Origin: Candidatus Kosakonia sp. 282A-S69
Lineage (GTDB): Bacteria > Pseudomonadota > Gammaproteobacteria > Enterobacterales > Enterobacteriaceae
DNA: 64,000 nt
Assembly (NCBI RefSeq): GCF_029433855.1
Contig: NZ_JAROAU010000001.1
Location: forward strand, 344,368-408,367
Direction: 5' to 3'
Part shown: piece after piece, positions 21,230 through 29,937 of the stretch
Numbering within the stretch: the first letter of the stretch is position 1
Layout of the letters: every line of letters begins with the position of its first letter
Program-made: the position numbers and the translations under genes
The notes under the pieces: generated by a model
The model's database searches: none
The model's input: the letters and a program-made list of their open reading frames with translations, nothing else
Told to the model about the DNA's origin: nothing

Positions 21230-23299
21230 ATGTCAGAGAAAACATTCCTGGTGGAAATCGGCACCGAAGAGCTGCCACCAAAAGCGCTGCGCAGCCTGGC
21301 TGAGTCCTTCGCTGCTAACTTTACCGCGGAGCTGGATGCGGCAGGTGTTGCCCACGGCGAGGTTAAATGGTTCGCCGCGCCGCGCCGTCTGGCGCTGAAA
21401 GTCGCTAACCTTGCTGCCGCGCAACCGGATCGCGAAGTTGAAAAACGCGGCCCGGCTATCGCCCAGGCGTTTGACGCGGAAGGCAAACCGAGCAAAGCGG
21501 CTGAAGGCTGGGCGCGCGGCTGCGGTATCACCGTCGATCAGGCTGAACGTCTGACCACCGACAAAGGCGAATGGCTGCTCTACCGCGCCCATGTTAAAGG
21601 CGAAAGCATCGAAACGCTGCTGCCGAACATGATCGCCACCTCGCTTAGCAAACTGCCGATCCCGAAACTGATGCGCTGGGGCGCGTCGGACGTGCACTTC
21701 GTGCGTCCGGTTCACACTGTTACGCTGCTGCTGGGCGACCAGCTGGTTCCGGCAACCATCCTTGGCATTCAGTCCGATCGCGTGATCCGCGGCCACCGCT
21801 TTATGGGCGAGCCGGAGTTCACCATCGACAACGCCGATCACTACCCGCAAATCCTGCTGGAGCGCGGCAAAGTGATGGCGGATTACGCCGAGCGTAAAGC
21901 CAAAATCAAAGCGGATGCTGAAGAGGCGGCGCGCAAGATTGGCGGTGTCGCCGATCTGAGCGACAGCCTGCTGGAAGAGGTGACGTCGCTGGTTGAGTGG
22001 CCAGTGGTGCTGACCGCGAAGTTCGAAGAGAAGTTCCTCGCGGTTCCGGCAGAAGCGCTGGTCTACACCATGAAGGGTGACCAGAAGTACTTCCCGGTGT
22101 ATGGCAACGACGGCAAACTGCTGCCAAATTTCATCTTCGTCGCCAATATCGAGTCGAAAGATCCGCAACAGATTATCTCCGGTAATGAAAAAGTGGTGCG
22201 CCCGCGTCTGGCGGATGCCGAATTCTTCTTCAATACCGACCGTAAAAAACGCCTGGAAGACCACCTGCCGCGTCTGCAAACCGTGCTGTTCCAGCAGCAG
22301 CTCGGCACGCTGCGCGACAAGACCGATCGTATTCAGGCGCTGGCGGGCTGGATTGCCGGTCAGATTGGCGCAGATGTGAACCACGCCACGCGCGCGGGCC
22401 TGCTCTCCAAGTGCGATCTGATGACCAACATGGTGTTTGAGTTTACCGACACCCAGGGCGTGATGGGCATGCACTATGCGCGTCACGACGGGGAAGCCGA
22501 AGATGTTGCCGTCGCGCTGAACGAGCAGTATCAGCCGCGTTTTGCCGGTGACGATCTGCCGTCTAACCCGGTGGCCTGCGCCGTGGCGATTGCCGATAAG
22601 ATGGATACCCTCGCGGGGATCTTCGGTATCGGCCAGCATCCGAAAGGGGATAAAGACCCGTTCGCGCTGCGCCGTGCCGCGCTGGGTGTGCTGCGTATTA
22701 TCGTTGAGAAGAACCTGGCGCTGGATCTGCAAACTCTGACCGAAGAGGCGGTGCGTCTCTACGGCGATAAGCTGACGAACGCTAAAGTGGTCGACGATGT
22801 GATCGACTTTATGCTGGGCCGCTTCCGCGCCTGGTATCAGGATGAAGGCTACAGCGTGGATACCATCCAGGCGGTGCTGGCGCGCCGTCCGACTAAACCG
22901 GCAGACTTCGACGCGCGTATGAAGGCGGTTTCCCACTTCCGTACGCTGGAGGAAGCGGCGGCGTTGGCGGCAGCCAACAAGCGCGTCTCCAACATCCTGG
23001 CGAAATCTGACGAAACGCTGAATGAGAACGTGCAGGCGGCGGTGCTGAAAGAGGCGGCAGAGATTAAGCTGGCGGGCAACGTGGTGGTTCTGCGCGATAC
23101 CCTGCAGCCGTTCTTCGCCGAAGGGCGTTATCAGGAGGCGTTGATCGAGCTGGCGCAGCTGCGCGAGCCGGTGGATGAGTTCTTTGAGAACGTGATGGTG
23201 AACGCCGAAGATAGAGAGGTGCGCATCAACCGCCTGACGCTGCTGGCGAAACTGCGCGAACTCTTCCTGCAGGTTGCGGATATCTCGCTGCTGCAGTAA
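21230..23299 (+). CDS. glyS: Glycyl-tRNA synthetase beta subunit GlyS
   Basis: Beta subunit of glycyl-tRNA synthetase, needed for tRNA recognition and for holding the catalytic alpha subunits. It has 689 aa, the E. coli length. It starts with the typical [19 protein letters not shown] central HD-like region follows, then a C-terminal anticodon-binding-type domain ending near ADISLLQ. The Shine-Dalgarno GAGGCGG lies in the 9-nt gap after glyQ. A strong terminator follows at 23313-23340. Confidence 0.98.
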   Translation: MSEKTFLVEIGTEELPPKALRSLAESFAANFTAELDAAGVAHGEVKWFAAPRRLALKVANLAAAQPDREVEKRGPAIAQAFDAEGKPSKAAEGWARGCGITVDQAERLTTDKGEWLLYRAHVKGESIETLLPNMIATSLSKLPIPKLMRWGASDVHFVRPVHTVTLLLGDQLVPATILGIQSDRVIRGHRFMGEPEFTIDNADHYPQILLERGKVMADYAERKAKIKADAEEAARKIGGVADLSDSLLEEVTSLVEWPVVLTAKFEEKFLAVPAEALVYTMKGDQKYFPVYGNDGKLLPNFIFVANIESKDPQQIISGNEKVVRPRLADAEFFFNTDRKKRLEDHLPRLQTVLFQQQLGTLRDKTDRIQALAGWIAGQIGADVNHATRAGLLSKCDLMTNMVFEFTDTQGVMGMHYARHDGEAEDVAVALNEQYQPRFAGDDLPSNPVACAVAIADKMDTLAGIFGIGQHPKGDKDPFALRRAALGVLRIIVEKNLALDLQTLTEEAVRLYGDKLTNAKVVDDVIDFMLGRFRAWYQDEGYSVDTIQAVLARRPTKPADFDARMKAVSHFRTLEEAAALAAANKRVSNILAKSDETLNENVQAAVLKEAAEIKLAGNVVVLRDTLQPFFAEGRYQEALIELAQLREPVDEFFENVMVNAEDREVRINRLTLLAKLRELFLQVADISLLQ

Positions 23300-23312
23300 T
23301 CGTACAGTTGAT

Positions 23313-23340
23313 AAAAAACCCGCTACGGCGGGTTTTTTTA
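23313..23340 (+). terminator. Intrinsic terminator of glyQS
   Basis: ACCCGC pairs with GCGGGT around a TACG loop, with As before and seven Ts after the stem. It lies 14 nt beyond the glyS stop. Confidence 0.93.
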
Positions 23341-23365
23341 TGCTCCAGTGTTGCCAGACAGTTTG

Positions 23366-23457
23366 TTGCCGGATGGCGGCTACGCCTTATCCGGCCTACG
23401 ATTGTGTGCCATCGCTCCGGCCATGTAGGCCGGATAAGCGAAGCGCCATCCGGCAAC
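23366..23457. repeat. REP pair (BIME) between glyS and the GGDEF gene
   Basis: Two REP sequences in inverted orientation. One reads TTGCCGGATGGCGGC and continues to 23400; the other begins GTAGGCCGGATAAGCG at 23425. Each forms a G+C-rich imperfect hairpin. They lie between the convergent 3' ends of glyS and the GGDEF gene, the usual place for such elements. Confidence 0.9.
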
Positions 23458-23466
23458 AGCACCCAC

Positions 23467-24426
23467 TCAGCGGCGTGGCGCATGGGTGAATCGACGAAAG
23501 GCGGTGCTGACGCGTACGGCGTTGCGCCCGGCGCGTTTCGCCTCGTAAAGCGCATTATCCGCGCTCTGGATAAGCTGCCCATATTCGGTATGGTTTTGCT
23601 GACACACGCTGGCGACGCCGATACTAACGCTGACGCAGCCATCCGGTGAACTGGCATGGGGGAGCTCAAGCCGCTGCACGCTGGTGCGCAGCGTCTCCGC
23701 CAGCTCAACGGCATCGGCGGAGCGCGTTTCTGGCAGCAGGGCGCAAAACTCCTCGCCGCCGTAGCGAAACAGGATCTCATTCGGGTTATTCAGCGCACCG
23801 CGCATCGCTGTGGCAATCTGCTGTAAGCACTCATCGCCGCGCTGGTGCCCATAGCTATCGTTATAGGACTTGAAATAGTCCACATCGATAAGCAGCAGCG
23901 ACAGGGGTTTGTTATTGCGCTTGCTGGCGCGCCACTCGCGCTCGATGCAGAGATCAAAATAGCGGCGGTTGCCGACGCCCGTCAGGCCATCCGACAGGGA
24001 TTGTGACAACAGCTCATGCGCCTGATCGCGCAGCAGCGACTCACGGCGTACCGCCGCGGTGACATCGACGATCTGAATCAGGCAGTAACGCTCGGTATCG
24101 CCGAGTGGAACAATGGTCACCGCCTGGCTCAGACGGGCGGTGGGCCGCGCCGGTTCTGCATAGAGCGGAAAAGGGGAGCGGTGCAGGGATTGCGAAAGCA
24201 GGGAAGATAAATTGTGACCAATGGCCTGGCGGATCGCATCACCAACGCGGTGATACGTTAAGTCAGGAAAGACGGTAAAAAAGTCTTCGCCAACGGTGTC
24301 GCTGGCGGCCCGCCCGGTATGCGTCTCTAACCACGCATTCCACAGCGCGATGCGGTACTGCGCATCCACAAGGATGACACCGAGGCTGAGGGCTGAAAAC
24401 GCATCCAATAACAACTTATCTTTCAT
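23467..24426 (-). CDS. PAS-GGDEF diguanylate cyclase
   Basis: A soluble 319-residue protein with no predicted membrane segments. Residues about 8-125 look like a PAS sensor domain (LGVILVDAQYRIALWNAW). Residues about 145-305 form a GGDEF domain. The active-site motif is RYGGEEF (GGEEF at 223-227), with metal-binding Asp in LLIDVDYFKSYND near 180-190, so it should make c-di-GMP. The usual I-site RxxD is NPNE at 214-217, so product inhibition is probably lost. It is the third gene of an operon after a response regulator and a CheC-family protein, with 2 nt between stop and start. The PAS ligand is unknown. Confidence 0.88.
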   Translation of the reverse strand: MKDKLLLDAFSALSLGVILVDAQYRIALWNAWLETHTGRAASDTVGEDFFTVFPDLTYHRVGDAIRQAIGHNLSSLLSQSLHRSPFPLYAEPARPTARLSQAVTIVPLGDTERYCLIQIVDVTAAVRRESLLRDQAHELLSQSLSDGLTGVGNRRYFDLCIEREWRASKRNNKPLSLLLIDVDYFKSYNDSYGHQRGDECLQQIATAMRGALNNPNEILFRYGGEEFCALLPETRSADAVELAETLRTSVQRLELPHASSPDGCVSVSIGVASVCQQNHTEYGQLIQSADNALYEAKRAGRNAVRVSTAFRRFTHAPRR

Positions 24427-24428
24427 GA

Positions 24429-25070
24429 TTAATGCATTCCGCTGGGAACACTACCGGATTCTAAACGGCTGATATAAAGCCGAACCTGCTCGCGTAAGTC
24501 GCACAGAGCGGACATATCCAGAATAAACGCGAGATAGCCCTGGATCTGCTGGCGCTCCAGTGCAAAATCGATGCGCAGCATCATCACCAGCGGATCGTTC
24601 TTCTCTTTTTCCGGGTTGAGGATCTCTTCGCTGCTACCAACGCGTACCACCGGCAGCGATCCCTGGAGCTCTTTCTGGAACATATTTGCCAGCGTGCCGA
24701 CACAGGCGTTGAGCACGATATTGCCAATCTCGCTCATCGCTTCGCGCTCCATCTCTCCCAGTTCGTGCGCCGGGATCAGATCGCCGACCATCATGCGCAC
24801 AATTTCGAAACTGGCGGCTTCCGGGAACATCAGAATCGCTTCGGTGGCGTACGCCCCTTCGTAATGCTGGCTGATGCCGAACAGCGACACGCCCGCACCC
24901 ATCTCGTCGGCCGCTTTTGAGCGCGGCGTAAAGCGGATCGTTGGCACCGACATTCGCACCTCTTCGTTGACGATGTTGCTCATCGCCGCCGCCGCGTGAC
25001 CGACCCCGATATTGAAAATCTCCATCAGGCTGTCCGCTTCGATCTCGCTGATATCGGGCAGTTCGGTCAT
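24429..25070 (-). CDS. CheC-family phosphatase-like protein
   Basis: A 213-residue cytosolic protein of the CheC/CheX/FliY class, which dephosphorylate CheY-type response regulators. Both copies of the catalytic pattern ExxN-x22-P are intact: E17, N20 and P43 in the first, and E114, N117 and P140 in the second. The surrounding blocks MEIFNIGVGHAAAAMS and MSEIGNIVLNACVGTLANM are typical. Its start overlaps the response-regulator stop by 4 nt, and the GGDEF gene follows after 2 nt. The context strongly suggests that it removes phosphate from the co-encoded regulator. No chemotaxis genes are near, so a role in motility is not implied. Confidence 0.85.
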   Translation of the reverse strand: MTELPDISEIEADSLMEIFNIGVGHAAAAMSNIVNEEVRMSVPTIRFTPRSKAADEMGAGVSLFGISQHYEGAYATEAILMFPEAASFEIVRMMVGDLIPAHELGEMEREAMSEIGNIVLNACVGTLANMFQKELQGSLPVVRVGSSEEILNPEKEKNDPLVMMLRIDFALERQQIQGYLAFILDMSALCDLREQVRLYISRLESGSVPSGMH

Positions 25071-25438
25071 GGTTGGCTCTCCAGACTTTTCAACATGGCG
25101 TGAAGCTGCGGCTCTTTCAGCGGTTTCGGCAGAAAGCCGAGCCCCATCTCTTCGGCGGCAGCCTGAACCGAGTTTTGCACGTTAGCGGTGAGCAGCACGA
25201 TGTGGGTCTGCGGGTGCGTCTGACGCAGGCGTGACGCTGCTTCAATGCCGCCAATACCGGGCATATTCACATCAAGCAGAATTAAATAGGGGGGATTCGC
25301 CGCGGCGTGGGCAATTGCCTCTTCGCCTGTGCCAGCCTCATCAATACGCCAGTCGCTGTGCAAATTAAGTACATACTGGCGGGAAATCATGCGTGACAGG
25401 CGGCTGTCATCGACAATCAGAATATATCTGGACATCAT
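25067..25438 (-). CDS. Single-domain CheY-like response regulator
   Basis: A 123-residue stand-alone receiver domain. All phosphotransfer residues are present: acidic D10 and D11 in LIVDDS, phospho-acceptor D56 in LILLDVNMPG, T84 in VLLTAN and K105 in FLPKP. There is no output domain, so it must act through a partner. It is the first gene of the three-gene operon and overlaps the CheC-like gene by 4 nt. No histidine kinase is encoded nearby. A start at the second Met (25435) is equally possible. Confidence 0.87.
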   Translation of the reverse strand: MMSRYILIVDDSRLSRMISRQYVLNLHSDWRIDEAGTGEEAIAHAAANPPYLILLDVNMPGIGGIEAASRLRQTHPQTHIVLLTANVQNSVQAAAEEMGLGFLPKPLKEPQLHAMLKSLESQP

Positions 25439-25857
25439 TCATTCTCATTTTAGGATTCAGGGCCTGAAACCAGAACAATGCTTCACTTCCGGATCTCTTC
25501 CCTGAGCAGTGCTGAACGATATGCCACCGTTATGCGTTTGGTTTAACGCGCGGTTTTATCGTCTCCTTTCTGAAATGGCGATCCTGGATTGCACGCATGG
25601 CCTGCTACTTTCAGTTAAGTCACCTTATTCATCGGCAATATTGCGCAAACAATTAGCCCTCAATTTTGCGCGCTGCGTGATAAAGATGAAAATTTGACCT
25701 TGAACCTGGCCTGTCTCTCTGGCTATTCTTTGTCGCGACGAACTCCTCGTCTCACTGGAGCGCACCCGGAAAATGAACAAACACGACTGATGAATCCGCA
25801 CCTTGTTACACGCCCGCGCGTTGGCAAGGCCGTTAACGATCTCATTCAGGAGTGCTT
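25439..25857. other. Divergent intergenic region between the signalling operon and the ABC-F gene
   Basis: This 419-bp stretch has lower G+C than its surroundings in its first half and no convincing gene. It must hold promoters for both flanking units. Immediately upstream of the ABC-F gene is a five-codon ORF (ATG at 25773, encoding MNKHD), which may be chance. The Shine-Dalgarno CAGGAG for the ABC-F gene is at 25847-25852. No riboswitch or terminator hairpin was recognised. Confidence 0.5.
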
Positions 25858-27477
25858 ATGGCTCATTGTGCGCAGTCACCCGCCTTTATTTTGCATCAGG
25901 TCACCTGTCAGTTTGCGACGGGCGAGACCCTTTTTGGCCCGCTCAATTTCACCCTCGACGGCTCGCTATGCGGGCTGGTGGGGCGTAACGGCGTCGGCAA
26001 AACCCAACTTCTACGCCTGCTTGCCGGGCACAGTCAGCCCGCGTTCGGGCATATCGAATCCGCGGTGCGCTGGGCGTATGTCGCGCAGCAACACACCCTC
26101 TCTGCGCAGACCACCCTGGCGCAACTGCTGGGCTATGGCGAGATCTTTGCCGCGCTGGATCGCGTGTTGCAGGGGGGCTATCAGCCCGCTGACCTTGAAC
26201 TACTCGACGGTCAGTGGGATCTGCCTGAGCGGCTTGCGGCCGCCTTTTCGCAGGCCAACCTGCCGCCGTTCGCGCCGGACAAACCGGCTGCGGCTTTAAG
26301 CGGCGGCGAACGCGTTCGGGCCTTACTCTGCGGCGCGTTTATGACCGGCGCGGACTACCTGTTACTGGACGAACCGACTAATCATCTCGATGGCGAAGGG
26401 CGCGCGTGGTTTAGCGACCTGCTCCGGCAGCATAAAGGCGGTGCCCTGATCGCCACTCACGACCGGCAGTTGCTCGGTGAGATGTCGCGCATTGTTGAAC
26501 TGACGCCCGCCGGGCTTCGCAGCTACGGTGGCAATTACGCTGATTACGCGCAGCAGCGCGACGCGCAGCAGCAGGCTGCCCGCGCGATGCTGGATCATGC
26601 CGCCATCGAGCGTCGGCGCGCGCGCAGCCGAATGCAGAAGGAGCATGACGCCAGCCTGCGGCGTTCGGCGAAGACGCTGCGCACCGTCGACACGCTCAAC
26701 ATCGCCTCCTTTGAGCGGGTGAAATATAAAAACCTCGCCAAAGAGCGCCCGGCGAGCTGGCGCAAGCAGCATCAGCAGCAAAACGAGGCACTTAACGCTG
26801 CGGTTAACCAGGCGCGTGAGCGGGTCGAAGAGGAGATGCCGGTGCTGTTTACGCTGCCCGGCAGCCAGGTGCCGCCGGGCAAACAGGTGCTGGTGCTCGA
26901 CGAGGTGGTGCTGCCGCACGTCGCGCTTCCTCCTCTGAGCATGCGCATCGACGGCCCGTTGCGCGTTGCCATCCGTGGGCCAAATGGCTGCGGCAAATCG
27001 ACGCTGTTAAAGGTGATCCTCGGTGAGCTATTGCCGCTGGCAGGCGAGTGTCACCGCTCGGTTGCCTGCGCCTGGCTGGATCAGCATCTCTCCCGGTTCG
27101 ATCTCTCGTTATCAGTACTTGAGCACCTTCAGCGGGCCGACTCACTGCTGGAGGAGGGGGTGCTGCGCAGCCGCCTGGCGCAGTTACAGCTGGGCGCGGA
27201 GAAGGTGATGTTGCCGCTGGCGGCTCTGAGCGGCGGCGAGCGGTTGAAGGCGGCGCTTGCCTGCGTGCTGTGGCAGCGGGATGCCACGCAGCTGTTACTG
27301 CTCGATGAGCCGACCAACCACCTCGATCTTGCCTCCACCCGCGCGATTGAAGCGGCGCTGGCAGATTTTCCCGGCGCGATGGTGGTGGTCTCGCATGATG
27401 AGGCGTTCCTTGCCGGGCTTGGGCTGACGCACAGCCTGACGTGGCAGGCCAGCGGATGGTGCTGGCAGCAAGCGTGA
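25858..27477 (+). CDS. ABC-F family ATP-binding protein
   Basis: A 539-residue soluble protein with two ABC ATPase domains and no membrane segments, the ABC-F layout. Domain 1 has Walker A GRNGVGKT near residue 40, signature LSGGERVRALL and Walker B LLLDEPTNHLD. A basic, charged linker follows (residues about 220-310). Domain 2 has GPNGCGKST, LSGGERLKAAL and LLLDEPTNHLD. ABC-F proteins act on ribosomes, some as translation factors and some as antibiotic-resistance factors; the subgroup cannot be fixed here. The ATG at 25858 follows CAGGAG at 25847-25852; an upstream in-frame GTG at 25852 overlaps this Shine-Dalgarno and was rejected. Confidence 0.88.
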   Translation: MAHCAQSPAFILHQVTCQFATGETLFGPLNFTLDGSLCGLVGRNGVGKTQLLRLLAGHSQPAFGHIESAVRWAYVAQQHTLSAQTTLAQLLGYGEIFAALDRVLQGGYQPADLELLDGQWDLPERLAAAFSQANLPPFAPDKPAAALSGGERVRALLCGAFMTGADYLLLDEPTNHLDGEGRAWFSDLLRQHKGGALIATHDRQLLGEMSRIVELTPAGLRSYGGNYADYAQQRDAQQQAARAMLDHAAIERRRARSRMQKEHDASLRRSAKTLRTVDTLNIASFERVKYKNLAKERPASWRKQHQQQNEALNAAVNQARERVEEEMPVLFTLPGSQVPPGKQVLVLDEVVLPHVALPPLSMRIDGPLRVAIRGPNGCGKSTLLKVILGELLPLAGECHRSVACAWLDQHLSRFDLSLSVLEHLQRADSLLEEGVLRSRLAQLQLGAEKVMLPLAALSGGERLKAALACVLWQRDATQLLLLDEPTNHLDLASTRAIEAALADFPGAMVVVSHDEAFLAGLGLTHSLTWQASGWCWQQA

Positions 27478-27648
27478 GCGGACAACCAATTCTCGTAGTC
27501 AATCCTGCTCTAAACTTGAGTGGTGAAAATAAACGCGATACGGTTGCCTGCTGTTAATGAGAAGTAACATAAGTGAAAGCGATAGATATGCTCACGCTGC
27601 TCAGCCCCGGTTGGACAGCTTCTGCTACGCCACCGCCACAAGGAAACG

Positions 27649-28614
27649 ATGATGAATCTGCCAGGAATGAACCCCGAACGAAATCTGCCGGGGTATGAAT
27701 TTGCCCGTATGACCGGTGCAGGAGCGAGTGATTTTGATTTTAAAGCCCTCGGCGCCGCCATGGATTGTACCCGTGAATTTGCCGAGGCTGGCATCATCTA
27801 TGCCGATGGTCCCGAGCGTTATCTTGTGCGTCCGAGTAAACGCCACCCCAACGGGCAGAGCGGCATCGTCACTCACGTTATCGTCACCAAAGCCGCCGCC
27901 CAGCCGACCAACTCCAGCAACGGGAAAGCGCTGACGGAAGCGGTCTCCGCAACCTCAATGGGCACCGAGATTGCCTCAACGGTGCTCTCCTGCGGCGCGA
28001 TGCTCATCACCGCGGGCGTGATGGCCGCCGGCACCGTCGCAACACCGCTCACCGCTGGCGGCAGCACCGTCCTGGTGGCGATTGGCTACGCGGGCACGGC
28101 GGCGACCGGTTTGCAGTGCCTTAACGGCATCTACCGCGTGTACGATCTGGTGGAGAACGGCGGTGAAAATGTCGCCTGGCTCGATTCGCAGGAGTGGTAT
28201 GTTGCCACCTCAACCTCGCTGGATCTTATCTCTCTGGCGAGCGCCGGTGGCGCGCTGAAAGAGGCACTGGCGACCTGGAAAGCGATGAAGTCGGTTTCTT
28301 CGCTGAAAGCAACGCAGTGGCTGAAAGAGTATCCGCGCCAGGATCGCGCCCGCCTGACGGAGCTGATTATCCGCGCGCAGAACCCCGGCATCAGTAATAA
28401 AGGCATCAAAGCCGCCATCCGCGCCGGTCTCTATCCGAAACGCTTCCCGGTCGAGCCGGTACAGGTTGAGCTGACCCGCCAGCTGGGCCAGGTGGTAACC
28501 AGCGCGGCGGCACTGGCAGGCAGCGCGGTGAGTGGCGTGATTGCCGCACCGGGTAACGTGCCACGCACCGGGCGCTATATCGTCGGCACCATTCAGTCGC
28601 TGGCGGTGATCTGA
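27649..28614 (+). CDS. Unrecognised protein with a hydrophobic, Gly/Ala-rich central region
   Basis: I do not recognise this 321-residue protein. Residues 1-85 are soluble and mixed in composition. Residues about 95-170 are Ala/Gly/Thr-rich and hydrophobic, enough for two membrane-inserting helices (VLSCGAMLITAGVMAAGTVA and TVLVAIGYAGTAATG). A charged helical stretch follows to about 245, and a second hydrophobic segment lies near 282-300. No signal peptide is visible. The layout resembles proteins that insert into membranes after delivery, but that is only a suggestion. The stop shares one base with the start of the next gene, so they form a coupled pair. The ATG at 27652 has better Shine-Dalgarno spacing (AAGGA at 27640-27644). 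Confidence 0.6.
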   Translation: MMNLPGMNPERNLPGYEFARMTGAGASDFDFKALGAAMDCTREFAEAGIIYADGPERYLVRPSKRHPNGQSGIVTHVIVTKAAAQPTNSSNGKALTEAVSATSMGTEIASTVLSCGAMLITAGVMAAGTVATPLTAGGSTVLVAIGYAGTAATGLQCLNGIYRVYDLVENGGENVAWLDSQEWYVATSTSLDLISLASAGGALKEALATWKAMKSVSSLKATQWLKEYPRQDRARLTELIIRAQNPGISNKGIKAAIRAGLYPKRFPVEPVQVELTRQLGQVVTSAAALAGSAVSGVIAAPGNVPRTGRYIVGTIQSLAVI

Positions 28615-29201
28615 TGTCGTTGTTGAGCTGGCTGACGGGATCGGTGTTCTACGATTTATGGCAGCACGGGCGTGAAATCGAGCCGCTGATAGCGCGCAGA
28701 GATGAACGCGTCCTGTCGCGCTCCACGCCCGAGCTGGAGCGCCACTTTGACAAAACCGCCGCCGAGCAGCCGCGCCAGAACGGTTTCCCGCTGGCGTTTG
28801 TCATCCTGCTGCTGCTGGTGGCGTTTGCGCTCAATCTGCTGACTCTGCTGCGCATCTTGCCAGGGTTGACGCCGCCGCTGCACGCGCTCGCCTTTTTTGC
28901 GCCTGCGCTGGTGGTGCTGGCGACAACCCTCAGCAGCATGTTTATGCTGGCGCGCGGCTTTAGCGCCGGGCTTGCCGGTTTCGCGTATCTCTTCAGCGGC
29001 TTGCTGCTGGTGACCGTCGTCCAGTTAGTGATGAATCTGCTGACGGGCGGCGGCGCGGCGATACCGTTGCTGATTGCGCTGGCGGCGTTAGCTGGGTGTC
29101 GGTGGTTGCTGAATGGTGAAGGGTTTGTGCTGTTTGCGCTTTACTGTCGGACAGCGCGTCTGACAAGAGTGGCGAGGGATTTGCGGCTGAAGTCTCGTTA
29201 A
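28614..29201 (+). CDS. Unrecognised inner-membrane protein, partner of the preceding gene
   Basis: I do not recognise this 195-residue protein. Residues 1-60 are polar and probably cytoplasmic, starting MSLLSWLTGSVFYDLWQHG. Four hydrophobic segments follow at about 60-78, 85-108, 115-140 and 145-165, and a basic C-terminal tail ends LRLKSR. Its ATG overlaps the preceding stop (TGATG), so it is translated together with the upstream protein. A small polytopic protein coupled to a larger amphipathic partner is the arrangement seen in some membrane-targeting toxin-immunity pairs, but equally in other two-component membrane systems. No VgrG, PAAR, Hcp, Rhs or bacteriocin-export gene lies nearby. 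Confidence 0.6.
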   Translation: MSLLSWLTGSVFYDLWQHGREIEPLIARRDERVLSRSTPELERHFDKTAAEQPRQNGFPLAFVILLLLVAFALNLLTLLRILPGLTPPLHALAFFAPALVVLATTLSSMFMLARGFSAGLAGFAYLFSGLLLVTVVQLVMNLLTGGGAAIPLLIALAALAGCRWLLNGEGFVLFALYCRTARLTRVARDLRLKSR

Positions 29202-29210
29202 GGCGGGGAA

Positions 29211-29237
29211 AACATAAACCCCCGGCGTGGCGGGGGC
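29211..29237 (-). terminator. Terminator-like hairpin downstream of yiaG
   Basis: CCCCCG (29219-29224) pairs with CGGGGG (29231-29236). On the minus strand the stem is followed by TTTATGTTTT, which fits an intrinsic terminator for yiaG. It also lies just after the upstream two-gene unit on the plus strand. Confidence 0.7.
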
Positions 29238-29252
29238 TCTGACCGTTGCAGC

Positions 29253-29546
29253 TTAGTCAATAAGCTGCTTGCTGAGCATCGGATTCGAATGAATCAGGCG
29301 CATCAGTTTCATCTCGGTGGCGGTGGGTGTTATACGTTGTGATTCCCACTCATGCACCATTGAGACCGAGACTCCCATCGCACGAGCGAAGTCATCAATC
29401 TTCAGACCGGTCCCACGTCGCAATTGTTCAAAGTCACTAAAGGAATTCGGCTTCTTGCTCAGGGTTCCCGTCTGCGCAACATCTTTCTTAAATACGATCT
29501 GTTCGAGACTGCTCATCAGTTCAAACATCGGGTCTTTGTACTCCAT
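29253..29546 (-). CDS. yiaG: HTH-type regulator YiaG
   Basis: A 97-residue Xre/HigA-type DNA-binding protein aligning with E. coli YiaG (96 aa). The helix-turn-helix lies in residues about 45-75, with IDDFARAMGVSVSMVHEWES as its core. The protein starts MEYKDPMFELMSSLEQIVF, as in E. coli. No toxin gene accompanies it, so it is not an obvious antitoxin. In E. coli it neighbours cspA; here cspA is not in the window. Confidence 0.93.
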   Translation of the reverse strand: MEYKDPMFELMSSLEQIVFKKDVAQTGTLSKKPNSFSDFEQLRRGTGLKIDDFARAMGVSVSMVHEWESQRITPTATEMKLMRLIHSNPMLSKQLID

Positions 29547-29937
29547 TGAGCACTCCTCATAAAATCACACAGCGGATATCGTGATACAGCCTGATAAGAA
29601 TAGTCGGGAAAAAACCTGGCGTATGATTTCGCCAGTGATTATTTGCGTTGTAAGCGGGATATATGCGCTCAAAAATGTACCTTCTGCCGCTTAAATTTTT
29701 CTTAATTGATTGATTAATAAGAGAGCGATTTTGCTCGGTATAAATTTGTAAATCGTCAGCAAAAATTTGGATTAAGAATAATCCGACCGGGATCACGGAA
29801 AATATCGTGCCAAAACGGATCCGCGCGTTTTTGTGTGTAATGAAGGGGTATCTTGCGAGGCTGACCTGGACTATCCTTGTAGGCCGTTGGGCACGCGTGT
29901 GCCGAGAAGCGGTTTTATGGGTAAAAGGAGTAATAAA
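29547..29937. other. AT-rich divergent region between yiaG and yiaF
   Basis: A 391-bp gap without a supported gene. The first 250 bp are clearly AT-rich and hold the yiaG promoter region, which was not resolved. Near yiaF a short hairpin GGCAC/GTGCC sits around 29888-29902. The yiaF Shine-Dalgarno AAGGAG is at 29925-29930. An ORF of 79 codons on the minus strand at 29557-29796 shows no protein-like features. Confidence 0.5.

Noticed and set aside
21233-22936. 567-codon frame on the minus strand opposite glyS
   Set aside because: Long but fully antisense to glyS; His/Arg/Gln-rich composition typical of antisense frames.
24429-25438. Part of a chemotaxis cluster because of the CheC and CheY-like genes
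   Set aside because: No cheA, cheW, cheB, cheR or receptor genes are present; the operon partner is a GGDEF protein.
29557-29796. 79-codon minus-strand frame upstream of yiaG
   Set aside because: No Shine-Dalgarno; composition matches AT-rich intergenic DNA.
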